From NCBI RefSeq assembly GCF_900156545.1, contig NZ_FTNW01000007.1:62001-126000 (forward strand): a stretch of 64,000 bases of DNA. Direction: 5' to 3'. Shown one piece after another: positions 41,551 to 50,091 of this stretch. A program made the position numbers and the translations under genes. Numbering within the stretch: the stretch's first letter is position 1; every line of letters starts with the position of its first letter. The notes beneath the pieces are model-generated. The model saw nothing but the letters and a program-made list of their open reading frames with translations. It was not told where the DNA came from and did not search any database. Origin of the DNA: Aquipseudomonas alcaligenes. GTDB taxonomy: Bacteria; Pseudomonadota; Gammaproteobacteria; Pseudomonadales; Pseudomonadaceae.

Positions 41551-43896
41551 CTAAAGCTGCTTCATCTGTTGCACGCCCCACAGCACCCGTTCCGGCGTGG
41601 CGGGGGCATCGATGTCCGGTTGCATGCGGTAGTCGGCGATGCTCGCCACGGCATCTTTGATCGCGCACCAGGCGGCGATGCCGAGCATGAACGGCGGCTC
41701 GCCGACGGCCTTGGAATGGAACACCGTGTCTTCCGGGTTCTGGCGCTTCTCCACCAGCTTTACCCGCAGGTCGGCCGGCATGTCGGCGACGGTGGGGATC
41801 TTGTAGCTGGCCGGGCCGCTGGTCAGCAGTCGACCCTGGGCGTCCCACACCAGTTCTTCGCAGGTCAGCCAGCCGACGCCCTGGAGGAAGCCGCCTTCGA
41901 CCTGGCCGATATCCAGTGCCGGGTTCAGCGAGGCGCCGACGTCGTGCAGGATGTCGGCGCGCAGCAGCCGGTATTCGCCGCTCAGGCTGTCGACCAGCGC
42001 CTCGACGCAGGCCACGCCGTAGGCGAAGTAATAGAACGGGCGGCCCTGGCCGCTGGCGCGGTCGTAGTGGATCTTCGGCGTGCGGTAGTAGCCGGTGGAC
42101 GACAGCGATACCTGGCCGATCCAGGCCAGCCGCGCCAGTTCGGTGAACGGCAGCAGGTGGCTGCCAGCGCGCACCTGGTTGTTGCGAAAGGTGATCTCGC
42201 CCTCGGCCACGCCGAAGTGTCGCGCGGCGAACTCGACCAGGCGCGCCTTGATGGTCTCGGCTGCGTTCTGCGCGGCCTTGCCATTGAGGTCGGCGCCGCT
42301 GCTGGCGGCGGTGGGCGAAGTGTTGGGCACCTTGTCGGTGCTGGTGGCACTGATCTGGATGCGGGCGATATCGACCTGAAACACCTCGGCCACCACCTGC
42401 GCTACCTTGGTGTTGAGCCCCTGGCCCATCTCCGTGCCGCCGTGGTTGAGGTGGATGCTGCCGTCGCTATAGACGTGGATCAGCGCGCCAGCCTGGTTGA
42501 GGAAGCTGGCGGTGAAGCTGATGCCGAACTTCACCGGGGTCAGCGCCAGGCCCTTCTTCAGCACCGGGCTGGTCGCGTTGAAGGCGCGGATGGCGGTGCG
42601 GCGAGCCTGGTAGTCGCTGCTGGCTTCCAGTTCGGCGGTCATCTCGGCGAGCAGGTTGTGCTCCACGGTCTGGCCATAGTGGGTGACGTTGCGCTCGCTG
42701 TGGCCATAGTAATTGCGCTTGCGCACCTGCAGCGGGTCGAGGCCAAGGTGGCGGGCGATACGCTCCATGATGTCCTCGATCGGCACCATGCCCTGCGGCC
42801 CGCCAAAGCCGCGGAAAGCGGTGTTCGACGCGGTGTTGGTCTTGCAGCAGTGGCCGCGTATCAGGGCGTCGCCAAGGAAGTAGGCGTTGTCGGCGTGGAA
42901 CATGGCGCGGTCGACGATCGAGCGCGACAGGTCCGGCGAGTAGCCGCAGTTGCCGGCCAGGTCCATGCGCGTCGCCAGCAGGCGCCCGCTGTCGTCGAAG
43001 CCGACTTCGTACTCGATGTGGAAGGGGTGGCGCTTGCCGGTCATCTGCATGTCTTCATGGCGCGGCAGGCGCATCTTGGTCGGTCGCCCGGTGAGATGGG
43101 CAATGACCGCGCACAGGCACGCCGGGCTGGCGGCCTGGGTCTCCTTGCCGCCAAAGCCTCCCCCCATCCGGCGCATGTCCACGGTGACCTTGTGCATCGG
43201 CACGCCGAGCACATCGGCGACCAGCTTCTGTACCTCGGTCGGGTGCTGGGTGGAGCTGTACACCAGCATGCCGCCGTCCTCGGTGGGCAGCACCGAGGCG
43301 ATCTGCGTCTCCAGGTAGAAGTGTTCCTGGCCGCCGATCTCCAGTTGGCCCTTGATACGGTGCGGTGCGGCGGCCAGCGCCGCTTCGGCATCGCCGCGGC
43401 GCTGTTCATGCAGTTCGACCACGTAGTGCTGGCGTCGCATGGCTTCGGCCACGTCGAGCATGGGTTCCAGTTCTTCATATTCGACGATGGCCGCCTGGGC
43501 GGCGCGGCGCGCGTTGTCCAGGCTGTCCGCCGCCACGGCCAGGATCGGCTGACCGACATACTGCACCAGGCCGTCGGCCAGCAGCGGATCGCCGGGCAGC
43601 AGGGGGCCAATATCCAGTTGGCCGGGGACATCTTCGTGGGTGATGACGATGGCCACACCCGGCATGGCCAGGCACGCGCGGGTGTCGAGGCGGGTGATCC
43701 GTGCATGGGCTCGCTCGCTGCGCAGGGCATAGACATGCAGCTGGTTGGGAAACTCCAGGCGGTCGTCGATGTACAGGGCTTCGCCGCTGACGTGCTTGTC
43801 CGCGCTCTCATGCTTGAGCGACTTGCCCACCCCTGTGGCGAGTTCATGGCGGAACAGGGCGGCCAGTTGCCGCGGGTCCGGTGCCGGTTTATGCAT
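41551..43896 (-). CDS. xdhB: Xanthine dehydrogenase molybdenum-binding subunit
   Basis: XdhB is the large subunit that hydroxylates hypoxanthine and xanthine to urate at the molybdenum centre. The 781-residue protein has the a/b hammerhead domain (about 25-130) and the Mo-binding domains with GGGFGGKE, FRGFGGPQG, GGTEMGQGL and the active-site glutamate in VGEPPFMLG near the C-terminus. The start overlaps the xdhA stop by eight bases. In this two-subunit arrangement, XdhA carries the iron-sulfur and FAD parts. Confidence 0.96.
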   Translation of the reverse strand: MHKPAPDPRQLAALFRHELATGVGKSLKHESADKHVSGEALYIDDRLEFPNQLHVYALRSERAHARITRLDTRACLAMPGVAIVITHEDVPGQLDIGPLLPGDPLLADGLVQYVGQPILAVAADSLDNARRAAQAAIVEYEELEPMLDVAEAMRRQHYVVELHEQRRGDAEAALAAAPHRIKGQLEIGGQEHFYLETQIASVLPTEDGGMLVYSSTQHPTEVQKLVADVLGVPMHKVTVDMRRMGGGFGGKETQAASPACLCAVIAHLTGRPTKMRLPRHEDMQMTGKRHPFHIEYEVGFDDSGRLLATRMDLAGNCGYSPDLSRSIVDRAMFHADNAYFLGDALIRGHCCKTNTASNTAFRGFGGPQGMVPIEDIMERIARHLGLDPLQVRKRNYYGHSERNVTHYGQTVEHNLLAEMTAELEASSDYQARRTAIRAFNATSPVLKKGLALTPVKFGISFTASFLNQAGALIHVYSDGSIHLNHGGTEMGQGLNTKVAQVVAEVFQVDIARIQISATSTDKVPNTSPTAASSGADLNGKAAQNAAETIKARLVEFAARHFGVAEGEITFRNNQVRAGSHLLPFTELARLAWIGQVSLSSTGYYRTPKIHYDRASGQGRPFYYFAYGVACVEALVDSLSGEYRLLRADILHDVGASLNPALDIGQVEGGFLQGVGWLTCEELVWDAQGRLLTSGPASYKIPTVADMPADLRVKLVEKRQNPEDTVFHSKAVGEPPFMLGIAAWCAIKDAVASIADYRMQPDIDAPATPERVLWGVQQMKQL

Positions 43897-45331
43897 GGTC
43901 GGTTACCCGGGTGGCGATATGGGGCTGGGTCAGTTCCAGATGGCAGCGACGCAGCAGGTTCTGCGCCACCAGCAGGCGGTACTCGCGGCTGGCGCGGAAG
44001 TCGCTGAGCGGGGTGAAATCCTGAGTCAGGGCCGCGCAGGCAGCCTCCACGCTGGCGCTGTCGAAGGGGCGGCCCAGCAGCGCCTGCTCGCAGGCGCTGG
44101 CGCGTTTGGGCGTGGCGGCCATGCCGCCAAAGGCGATCCGCACCTCGCTTGGCACACCCTGCGACAGGTGCAGGCTGAATGCCGCACAGACTGCGGAGAT
44201 ATCGTCGTCCAGGCGCTTGGAGACCTTGTAGGCGCGCAGTTGCTGGCCGGAAACCGGGCGCGGCAGGACGACCCGCTCGATGAACTCACCGGGCTGCAGG
44301 GCGGTCACCCGGTAGCCGATGAAGAAGTCTTCCAGGGCCAGGCTGCGCTGCTGTTGCCCTCGTCGCAGGACCACTCGCGCGCCGAGTGCGATCAGCAGTG
44401 GTGGGGCATCGCCGATCGGTGAGGCGTTGCCGATATTGCCGCCGAGGGTGCCCTGGTTACGGATCTGCAACGAGGCGAAGCGTTCCAGCAGGGCGCCGAA
44501 GTCGGGGTACTCCTGGCCGAGCAACTCGTGCAGGTCGCTGAGGGCCACGGCGGCACCGATTTCCAGACGGTTGCTGAAGACCTCGATGCGCTTGAGTTCT
44601 TCGATCTGGCCGAGGTGGATCAGCAGCGGCAGCTCGCGGTGCTGCTGGGTGATTTCCAGGGCCAGGTCGGTGCCGCCGGCCACCAGGCGGGCCTCGGGGT
44701 GGGCGGCGTAGATCTCGGCCAACTGCTCCAGGCTGCGCGGCAGCAGTGCCTGGCGGCCGGCGCCGGCGATGGCGTCGCTGCCGGCCAGAGCCTGCAGGCG
44801 GGCAATCAGTTCGGCGGCTGCTGCGTCGAAGCGATCAGGCTCGCGGGCGTTGCAGGCCTGCTCGGCGGCGGCGAGGATCGGTCGGTAGCCCGTGCAGCGG
44901 CATAGATTGCCGGCCAGCGCACGGTGCGTGGCCTGCGGGTCATAGTGCTGCACGCCTTTTTGCAGGGCGAACAGACTCATGACGAAGCCTGGGGTGCAGA
45001 AGCCGCACTGCGAGCCGTGGCAGTCCGCCAGGGCCTGCTGCACCGGATGCAGGCGGCCCTGGGTCTTGAGGTCCTCGACACTGAGCAACTGCTTGCCCTG
45101 CAGGCTGCCGACCAGGGTCAGGCAGGCATTGACCGCGCGGTAACGCAGGCGGCCCTGGTGCAGTTCGACCAGCACCACGGTGCAGGCGCCGCAGTCGCCG
45201 GAGGCGCAGCCTTCCTTGGTACCGGTGCGGCCGAGGCGGCCGCGCAGGTAGTTGAGCACACTCTGGTTGGGGTCCGGTGCAGGCTCCTCGATGAGTTGCT
45301 GGTCGAGCAGGAAACGCAGGGGCTGGGGCAT
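43889..45331 (-). CDS. xdhA: Xanthine dehydrogenase FAD/iron-sulfur subunit
   Basis: XdhA transfers electrons from the molybdenum centre to NAD+. The 480-residue protein has a plant-type [2Fe-2S] domain (about 1-85, GCASGDCGACTV), a second [2Fe-2S] domain (about 90-165, CGFCTPGF and CRCTGYRPI), and a FAD domain (about 195-475, LVAGGTDLAL and TLGGNIGNASPIGD). The ATG at 45331 has a weak SD. It is first of xdhA-xdhB-xdhC-guaD. Two RutR-type operator candidates lie 57 and 176 nt upstream. Confidence 0.96.
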   Translation of the reverse strand: MPQPLRFLLDQQLIEEPAPDPNQSVLNYLRGRLGRTGTKEGCASGDCGACTVVLVELHQGRLRYRAVNACLTLVGSLQGKQLLSVEDLKTQGRLHPVQQALADCHGSQCGFCTPGFVMSLFALQKGVQHYDPQATHRALAGNLCRCTGYRPILAAAEQACNAREPDRFDAAAAELIARLQALAGSDAIAGAGRQALLPRSLEQLAEIYAAHPEARLVAGGTDLALEITQQHRELPLLIHLGQIEELKRIEVFSNRLEIGAAVALSDLHELLGQEYPDFGALLERFASLQIRNQGTLGGNIGNASPIGDAPPLLIALGARVVLRRGQQQRSLALEDFFIGYRVTALQPGEFIERVVLPRPVSGQQLRAYKVSKRLDDDISAVCAAFSLHLSQGVPSEVRIAFGGMAATPKRASACEQALLGRPFDSASVEAACAALTQDFTPLSDFRASREYRLLVAQNLLRRCHLELTQPHIATRVTDHA

Positions 45332-45387
45332 CGTTCATCCGGCTGGTCGAGCGGGCGCCTGGCGAGAGCGTCCGGGTTCGTGAATAT

Positions 45388-45403
45388 CTGACTTTTTGGT
45401 CAG
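45388..45403. promoter_or_regulatory. RutR-type operator candidate, proximal to xdhA
   Basis: CTGACTTTTTGGTCAG, perfect arms CTGAC / GTCAG, 10 of 14 matches to RutR consensus. AT-rich flanks (ATAT on the left, GTATAT on the right) suggest overlap with the xdhA promoter. Confidence 0.65.
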
Positions 45404-45506
45404 GTATATTCGACTAAGCAGAATCCGTGCCTGCTGTGGCGGGAGGCGCTAGCCAGGCTTCTTCACCTCGTGGGGTGGGTATGCGGCGCGGCCGGGCGCA
45501 CTATTT

Positions 45507-45522
45507 TTGATCATGTGGTCAG
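45507..45522. promoter_or_regulatory. RutR-type operator candidate, distal to xdhA
   Basis: TTGATCATGTGGTCAG, 12 of 14 matches to RutR consensus, the closest in the window. It is centred 119 bp from the proximal site. Confidence 0.65.
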
Positions 45523-46151
45523 GAAGATGGCCCGCTCTGGGGCATTCGGCTGGCAGTCCGTGAGTGCTATCCCGGCGTCCAACAGAATGCGCGACCCGCA
45601 AGGCGCCGGCAGGACCACGGCGAGGCGTGATTGCGCATCCTCGAGCAGCTTGACGAGCGCGAGTCGTCAGCCCCTACCTTGTGGCCTGCCGCCGCATGGC
45701 TGTGCCATAACGTGACGAGTGTGCGGGTGTGGGAACGCTACAGGCGCGTGGCTGCGCGCGCGCTGGAGGTATGGCGCTGTTCTGCTGGAAGGCAAGCTCC
45801 GCCCATGCGGGAGGCTCGACGGGCACGGCAGTTGGTGGCCGGTTGATCATGGGACCCTCGGCAGGGGGAGGCTATTGCAGGGGAGATGACGATCTGGAGG
45901 CACCCGCACGCCGGCGTGATGGCCCGGCATTCGGAGTGCGGTAGCCAGTTCCTGCTGTTGAAACCGGCGCTTTCGAATGGCATGCGGAGCCAGCCACCCC
46001 GGGCATCGCAGCGCGGACGACCCCGCTCGGTTTTCATCACTCACGCCATCGACGTAGAGTGCTCGGCAGGCTCTGGAATTTTCCGCCTGTTCCCAATTGT
46101 CCGTGCCGATGGGGCAGAGCCTGGGGGCTTGCCTGGATTTCTCCGGGCAAT
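45523..46151. other. About 630 bp without a convincing gene, between the xdh regulatory region and ppa
   Basis: Together with the xdhA leader this makes 863 bp with no supported gene. Open frames on both strands are short, carry arginine- and proline-rich translations typical of chance frames in GC-rich DNA, and lack a good SD. One plus-strand frame (from 45886) runs on into ppa antisense and is rejected. I see no RNA gene, repeat or transposase remnant. It marks the junction between the purine island and the ppa-mpl block. Confidence 0.5.
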
Positions 46152-46177
46152 AAAAAGGCCGGCTTGTGGCCGGCCTT
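46152..46177 (-). terminator. Rho-independent terminator after ppa
   Basis: Read on the minus strand: AAGGCCGGC-CACAA-GCCGGCCTT with the U-run starting in the stem (TTTTTA). It begins 18 bp after the ppa stop. Confidence 0.85.
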
Positions 46178-46194
46178 CAGGGGGTGGTGTTGGC

Positions 46195-46722
46195 TTACTT
46201 CTGGTAAGCCGCTACCGCCTTCAGAATGGCTTGGCGGGCTTCGTCAGCGTTGCCCCAACCTTCGACCTTGACCCACTTGCCCTTCTCGAGATCCTTGTAG
46301 TTCTCGAAGAAGTGCTTGATCTGCTCCAGCAGCAGGGCCGGCAGGTCGGTGTATTCCTGGACGTCCTTGTAGATCACGGACAGTTTGTCGTGCGGCACGG
46401 CGATCAGCTTGGCGTCACCGCCGGCTTCGTCGGTCATGTTCAGCACGCCAACCGGACGGCAGCGGATGACCGAGCCCGGAGCAACCGGATACGGGGTCAC
46501 GACCAGCACGTCGAGGGGGTCGCCGTCGTCGGCCAGGGTGTGCGGGATGAAACCGTAGTTGGCCGGGTAGAACATCGGGGTGGCCATGAAACGATCGACG
46601 AACAGGCAATCGGTGTCGTGATCGATTTCGTATTTGATCGGCGCATGGTTGGCCGGGATTTCGATGGCGACGTAGATGTCGTTCGGCACGTCTTTGCCGG
46701 CCGGGACTTTGCTGTAGCTCAT
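46195..46722 (-). CDS. ppa: Inorganic pyrophosphatase, family I
   Basis: This soluble enzyme hydrolyses pyrophosphate to phosphate. The 175-residue length is that of the bacterial family I enzyme. Metal- and substrate-binding residues occur in EIDHDTDCLFVDRFM, the NYGFIPHT segment and the signature DGDPLDVLV, with KHFFENYKDLE-type sequence near the end. The ATG at 46722 (MSYSKVPAG) has GGGGAG upstream; the longer frame (46776) crosses the promoter region. A terminator follows. The gene matches the PA4031 position. Confidence 0.96.
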   Translation of the reverse strand: MSYSKVPAGKDVPNDIYVAIEIPANHAPIKYEIDHDTDCLFVDRFMATPMFYPANYGFIPHTLADDGDPLDVLVVTPYPVAPGSVIRCRPVGVLNMTDEAGGDAKLIAVPHDKLSVIYKDVQEYTDLPALLLEQIKHFFENYKDLEKGKWVKVEGWGNADEARQAILKAVAAYQK

Positions 46723-46799
46723 GGGCGACTCCCCAGGGGTGGGCCAAAAAAGTGGGCGGATTATAGGCACATTCACCCAGCGTTACTACGTCCAGACGA

Positions 46800-47618
46800 T
46801 TATCCGTTGGTCGTGTCGCGGTAATCCGGGTGGTTTTGCTGCAGACCCTGCAGACGCGCCAGTGGGTCCTGGCGGTAGAAGGCCGCGAGCTGGGCGTAAA
46901 CGGCCGGAAAAGCCTGCTGCAGCAGGTCGGGGGCGGTGAAGAAGTATTCGCTGGTGACGGCGAAGAACTCGGCGGGGTTCTCGGCCGCATAAGGGTCGAT
47001 GGCCGTTTGCGCCTCGGGGTCGGCATCGAGTTCGTCATTCATCTGGTCGTAGGCCTGCTGCATGGCCTGCGCCCAGGCATCGATGCGCATGTCGCGATGC
47101 AGCGGGGGCAGGCCGTTGGCATCGCCATTGAGCATGTCCAGCTTGTGCGCCAGCTCGTGGATCACCAGGTTGTAGGCATCCCAGCCGCCACTGCTTTGCA
47201 CGCCGGGCCAGGCGAGGATCACCGGGCCCTGATGCCAGGCCTCGCCGCTGCGCTCGTCGTCCCATTCGTGCTCGACGCCGGCGGCATCGCGGTGACGCTG
47301 CGGGCTGACGAAGTCGTCCGGGTACAGGACGATCTCGTGGAAGCCCTGGTACCAGTCCAGGTCGGCCAGGTGCAGCAGCGGCAGCTCGGCCTGCGCGGCC
47401 AGGGTCAGGCGGTCAGTGTCATCCAGCTCGACGCCGGGCAGGGCGGTCAGGTGCTTGTGATGCAGGAACAGAACGGCGCGCTGGAACAGCCGCTGCTCCT
47501 CGGCTTCGCTGAGGCCGTCGAGGATCGGCAGGCGTGCGCGCACGCTGTGCCAGTGCTGGGTGGTGTAGGGCGAGCGAGCGAGGATGCGCCGGCGACGCCA
47601 GGCGCGGAACGACCACAT
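46800..47618 (-). CDS. MtfA-like zinc metallopeptidase (DUF980 type)
   Basis: The 272-residue protein contains the zinc-binding HELAH motif (VIHELAHKLD, about residues 153-162) followed by a downstream ENPAEFFAVTSEYFF segment with a third metal ligand, as in the MtfA family. E. coli MtfA is a peptidase that interacts with the glucose repressor Mlc; whether that role holds here is unknown. There is no signal peptide; the N-terminus is very basic (RAWRRRRILAR). It lies 77 bp upstream of ppa on the same strand and 51 bp downstream of the GNAT gene. Confidence 0.88.
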   Translation of the reverse strand: MWSFRAWRRRRILARSPYTTQHWHSVRARLPILDGLSEAEEQRLFQRAVLFLHHKHLTALPGVELDDTDRLTLAAQAELPLLHLADLDWYQGFHEIVLYPDDFVSPQRHRDAAGVEHEWDDERSGEAWHQGPVILAWPGVQSSGGWDAYNLVIHELAHKLDMLNGDANGLPPLHRDMRIDAWAQAMQQAYDQMNDELDADPEAQTAIDPYAAENPAEFFAVTSEYFFTAPDLLQQAFPAVYAQLAAFYRQDPLARLQGLQQNHPDYRDTTNG

Positions 47619-47669
47619 GCGAGTGTCTCGGGAGGCGGCGGACGGCGTTCAGCCGGTCCGCCGGGGCCA

Positions 47670-48122
47670 TCAGTCGCCCAGCTCCAGGGTGTAGTTCTTG
47701 AAGCGGGTGTCTTCGCGGAAGCCGATCGATTCGTAGGTCTTTTGCGCCACTTCGTTGCTCACGCTGGTGGCTACGCGCATGCGCACGGCGTTGGTTTCCT
47801 TGGCCATCTGCTTGGCGGTCTGCAGCAGGCGGTCGGCGACCAGCATGCGGCGCGCATCTTCGGCGACGAAGATGTCGTTGAGAATCCACACGCGCTTGAG
47901 CGACAGCGAGGAGTAACTGGGGAACAGCTGGCAGTAGCCGAGCAGCTTGTCCTCGTCATCGGCCAGGGCCAGGTAGATCACCGACTCCTTGCGCTTGAGG
48001 CGGGTCTCGAGGAACTTGCGCGAGGAGTCCGGGAAGGGCAGCTCGCCATAGAACTCACGGTACTTGATGAACAGCGGGGTCAGCAGGTCCAGGTGCTCCA
48101 GGGTAGCTTGGACAATGCGCAT
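47670..48122 (-). CDS. GNAT-family N-acetyltransferase
   Basis: A 150-residue cytoplasmic acetyltransferase. The GNAT fold motifs are visible: motif A region VWILNDIFVAEDARRMLVADRLL, with the acetyl-CoA pyrophosphate loop (ARRMLVADR, a variation on Q/RxxGxG/A), and motif B NEVAQKTYESIGFRED. The substrate is not known. GAGG precedes the ATG. From memory an acetyltransferase gene (PA4026) stands at this place in P. aeruginosa, next to the ethanolamine genes; here it directly follows the exaC-type gene. Confidence 0.88.
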   Translation of the reverse strand: MRIVQATLEHLDLLTPLFIKYREFYGELPFPDSSRKFLETRLKRKESVIYLALADDEDKLLGYCQLFPSYSSLSLKRVWILNDIFVAEDARRMLVADRLLQTAKQMAKETNAVRMRVATSVSNEVAQKTYESIGFREDTRFKNYTLELGD

Positions 48123-48360
48123 GGCGGGCCTCGGCGTTGGTGGAGTGGGGAAATTAGCTCAGTGTCAATCTTCAGTCCGATGCTGCCTAAAGCGGATGGA
48201 AAGCGCAATCCAAGCAAGCGTTTGATTTTGGGCGTGGCAATGATCGCCAAACTGCCTGGGCGTCCGGACTGTTCTCCACCTCGGCGAGTGACCGCTGCGG
48301 ATGGCGTGAAGCCTAGTCGTTTCTCGCCGCGCAGGGCTGCTGCTGGGCGTGGGCAGGAGA

Positions 48361-48384
48361 AGACGCCGCCCGGGAGCGGCGTCT
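48361..48384 (-). terminator. Terminator-like hairpin after the exaC-type gene
   Basis: Perfect 9-bp stem AGACGCCGC / GCGGCGTCT with a 6-nt loop, 12 bp after the stop codon. The U-run behind it on the minus strand is poor (TCTCCT), so termination may be weak. Confidence 0.5.
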
Positions 48385-48396
48385 GCGAGCGGCTAC

Positions 48397-49917
48397 TCAG
48401 AAGAAGCCGAGCGGGTTGATGTCGTAGCTGACCAGCAGGTTCTTGGTCTGCTGATAGTGGTCGAGCATCATCTTGTGGGTTTCGCGGCCGACCCCCGATT
48501 TCTTGTAGCCACCGAAAGCGGCGTGTGCCGGGTACAGGTGGTAGCAGTTGGTCCACACTCGTCCGGCCTTGATGGCGCGGCCCATGCGGTAGGCGCGGTT
48601 GATGTCGCGGGTCCACAGGCCGGCTCCCAGGCCGAACTCGGTGTCGTTGGCGATCGCCAGTGCCTCGGCCTCGTCCTTGAAGGTGGTGACGCCCACCACT
48701 GGGCCGAAGATTTCCTCCTGGAACACGCGCATCTTGTTGTGGCCCTTGAGCAGGGTCGGCTGGATGTAATAGCCGCTAGCCAGATCGCCCGTCAGCTGTT
48801 CCACGCCGCCGCCGGTGAGCACTTCGGCGCCCTCCTGCTGGGCGATCTGCAGGTAGCTGAGGATCTTGTCGAACTGCTGCTCGGAGGCCTGGGCGCCGAC
48901 CATGGTTTCGGTGTCCAGCGGGTTGCCGCGCTTGATGGCGGCGACCTTCTTCATCACCTCCGCCATGAACGCCGGGTAGATGGATTCCTGCACCAGTGCC
49001 CGCGACGGGCAGGTGCACACCTCGCCCTGGTTGAAGAAGGCCAGCACCAGGCCTTCCGCGGCTTTCTCGATGAAGGCCGGCTCGGCCTGCATGATGTCCT
49101 CGAAGTAGATGTTCGGGCTCTTGCCGCCCAGTTCCACGGTCGACGGGATGATGTTCTCGGCGGCGCACTTGAGGATGTGCGAGCCGACCGGGGTGGAACC
49201 GGTGAAGGCGATCTTGGCGATGCGCTTGCTGGTGGCCAGTGCCTCGCCGGCTTCCTTGCCGTAGCCGTGCACCACATTGAGCACGCCGGCGGGCAGCAGG
49301 TCTCCGATCAGTTCCATCAGCACGCTGATGCCCAGCGGCGTCTGCTCGGCCGGCTTGAGCACGATGCAGTTGCCAGCGGCCAGGGCCGGAGCGAGTTTCC
49401 AGGCGGCCATTAGCAGCGGGAAGTTCCACGGGATGATCTGCCCGACCACGCCCAGCGGCTCATGGATGTGGTAGGCCACGGTATTGGCGTCGATCTCGGC
49501 GGCGCCGCCTTCCTGGGCGCGAATGCAGCCGGCGAAGTAGCGGAAGTGGTCGGCCGCCAGCGGGATGTCGGCGTTCAGCGTTTCACGTACCGCCTTGCCG
49601 TTGTCCCAGGTCTCGGTGACGGCCAGCAGCTCCAGGTTGGCTTCGATGTGGTCGGCGATCTTCAGCAGGATGTGGGAGCGTTCCTGCACGCTGGTGCGGC
49701 CCCAGGCCTCGGCGGCGGCATGCGCCGCATCCAGCGCCTTGTCGATGTCGGCGGCGTCGGAGCGGGGGAATTCGGCGATGGGCTGGCCGTTGACCGGCGA
49801 GGTGTTGGTGAAGTGGCGGCCGCCCGCCGGGGCGACGAACTCGCCGCCGATGAAGTTGCCGTAGCGCGCCTTGAAGGAAACGATGGCGCCGGGGGTGCCG
49901 GGTTGGGCGTAGATCAT
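48397..49917 (-). CDS. exaC: NAD+-dependent acetaldehyde/aldehyde dehydrogenase, ExaC type
   Basis: The 506-residue enzyme belongs to the class that oxidises acetaldehyde to acetate. Visible motifs are the NAD-binding PWNFPLLMAAWK and GSTPVGSHI, the catalytic Glu in ELGGKSPNIYFED, the catalytic Cys in NQGEVCTCPSRAL and the C-terminal GGYKKSGVGRE. The ATG at 49917 has AGGAG upstream. A sigma-54 promoter lies at 49979-49995 and a sigma-54 activator gene is divergent. In P. aeruginosa the PA4022 aldehyde dehydrogenase beside eatR serves ethanolamine catabolism and exaC serves ethanol; position favours the PA4022 role, and the sequence class fits both. Confidence 0.88.
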   Translation of the reverse strand: MIYAQPGTPGAIVSFKARYGNFIGGEFVAPAGGRHFTNTSPVNGQPIAEFPRSDAADIDKALDAAHAAAEAWGRTSVQERSHILLKIADHIEANLELLAVTETWDNGKAVRETLNADIPLAADHFRYFAGCIRAQEGGAAEIDANTVAYHIHEPLGVVGQIIPWNFPLLMAAWKLAPALAAGNCIVLKPAEQTPLGISVLMELIGDLLPAGVLNVVHGYGKEAGEALATSKRIAKIAFTGSTPVGSHILKCAAENIIPSTVELGGKSPNIYFEDIMQAEPAFIEKAAEGLVLAFFNQGEVCTCPSRALVQESIYPAFMAEVMKKVAAIKRGNPLDTETMVGAQASEQQFDKILSYLQIAQQEGAEVLTGGGVEQLTGDLASGYYIQPTLLKGHNKMRVFQEEIFGPVVGVTTFKDEAEALAIANDTEFGLGAGLWTRDINRAYRMGRAIKAGRVWTNCYHLYPAHAAFGGYKKSGVGRETHKMMLDHYQQTKNLLVSYDINPLGFF

Positions 49918-49932
49918 GGGGCAGTGCTCCTG

Positions 49933-49947
49933 GTTCTTGTGTTTGTT
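49933..49947 (-). promoter_or_regulatory. Possible Crc/Hfq (CA) motifs in the exaC leader
   Basis: On the minus strand, AACAAACACAAGAAC, directly before the AGGAG. It contains AACAAACA and CACAAGAA, each one base from AANAANAA, and the core ACAAGAAC shared with two other leaders of this block. Confidence 0.45.
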
Positions 49948-49978
49948 CGGGAGGACGTCGAGACGACCCTTTAGCCTC

Positions 49979-49995
49979 AGCAAGCGCCGGGCCAG
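49979..49995 (-). promoter_or_regulatory. Sigma-54 promoter of the exaC-type gene
   Basis: Minus-strand CTGGCCCGGCGCTTGCT: the -24 TGGCC and -12 TTGCT boxes with correct GG-N10-GC spacing, close to consensus TGGCACG-N4-TTGCW. The -12 element lies about 60 nt before the start codon, and a sigma-54 activator gene is next to it. Confidence 0.7.
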
Positions 49996-50091
49996 GGAAC
50001 GGAAAGCCGCGTCGTGCGGGGCTTGTGCCGCATCGGCGCGAGCGGTGACAGGAGCAGCGTTGCACCCGCGTGACGGAGCGGCGTGACACTT

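Noticed and set aside
41533..44007. 824-residue open frame on the plus strand
   Set aside because: Antisense to xdhB; low-complexity Ala/Gly/Val/Gln composition and no motif.
45886..46824. 312-residue open frame on the plus strand, partly in the gene-free stretch
   Set aside because: Its second half is antisense to ppa and passes through the ppa terminator; no SD or recognisable product.
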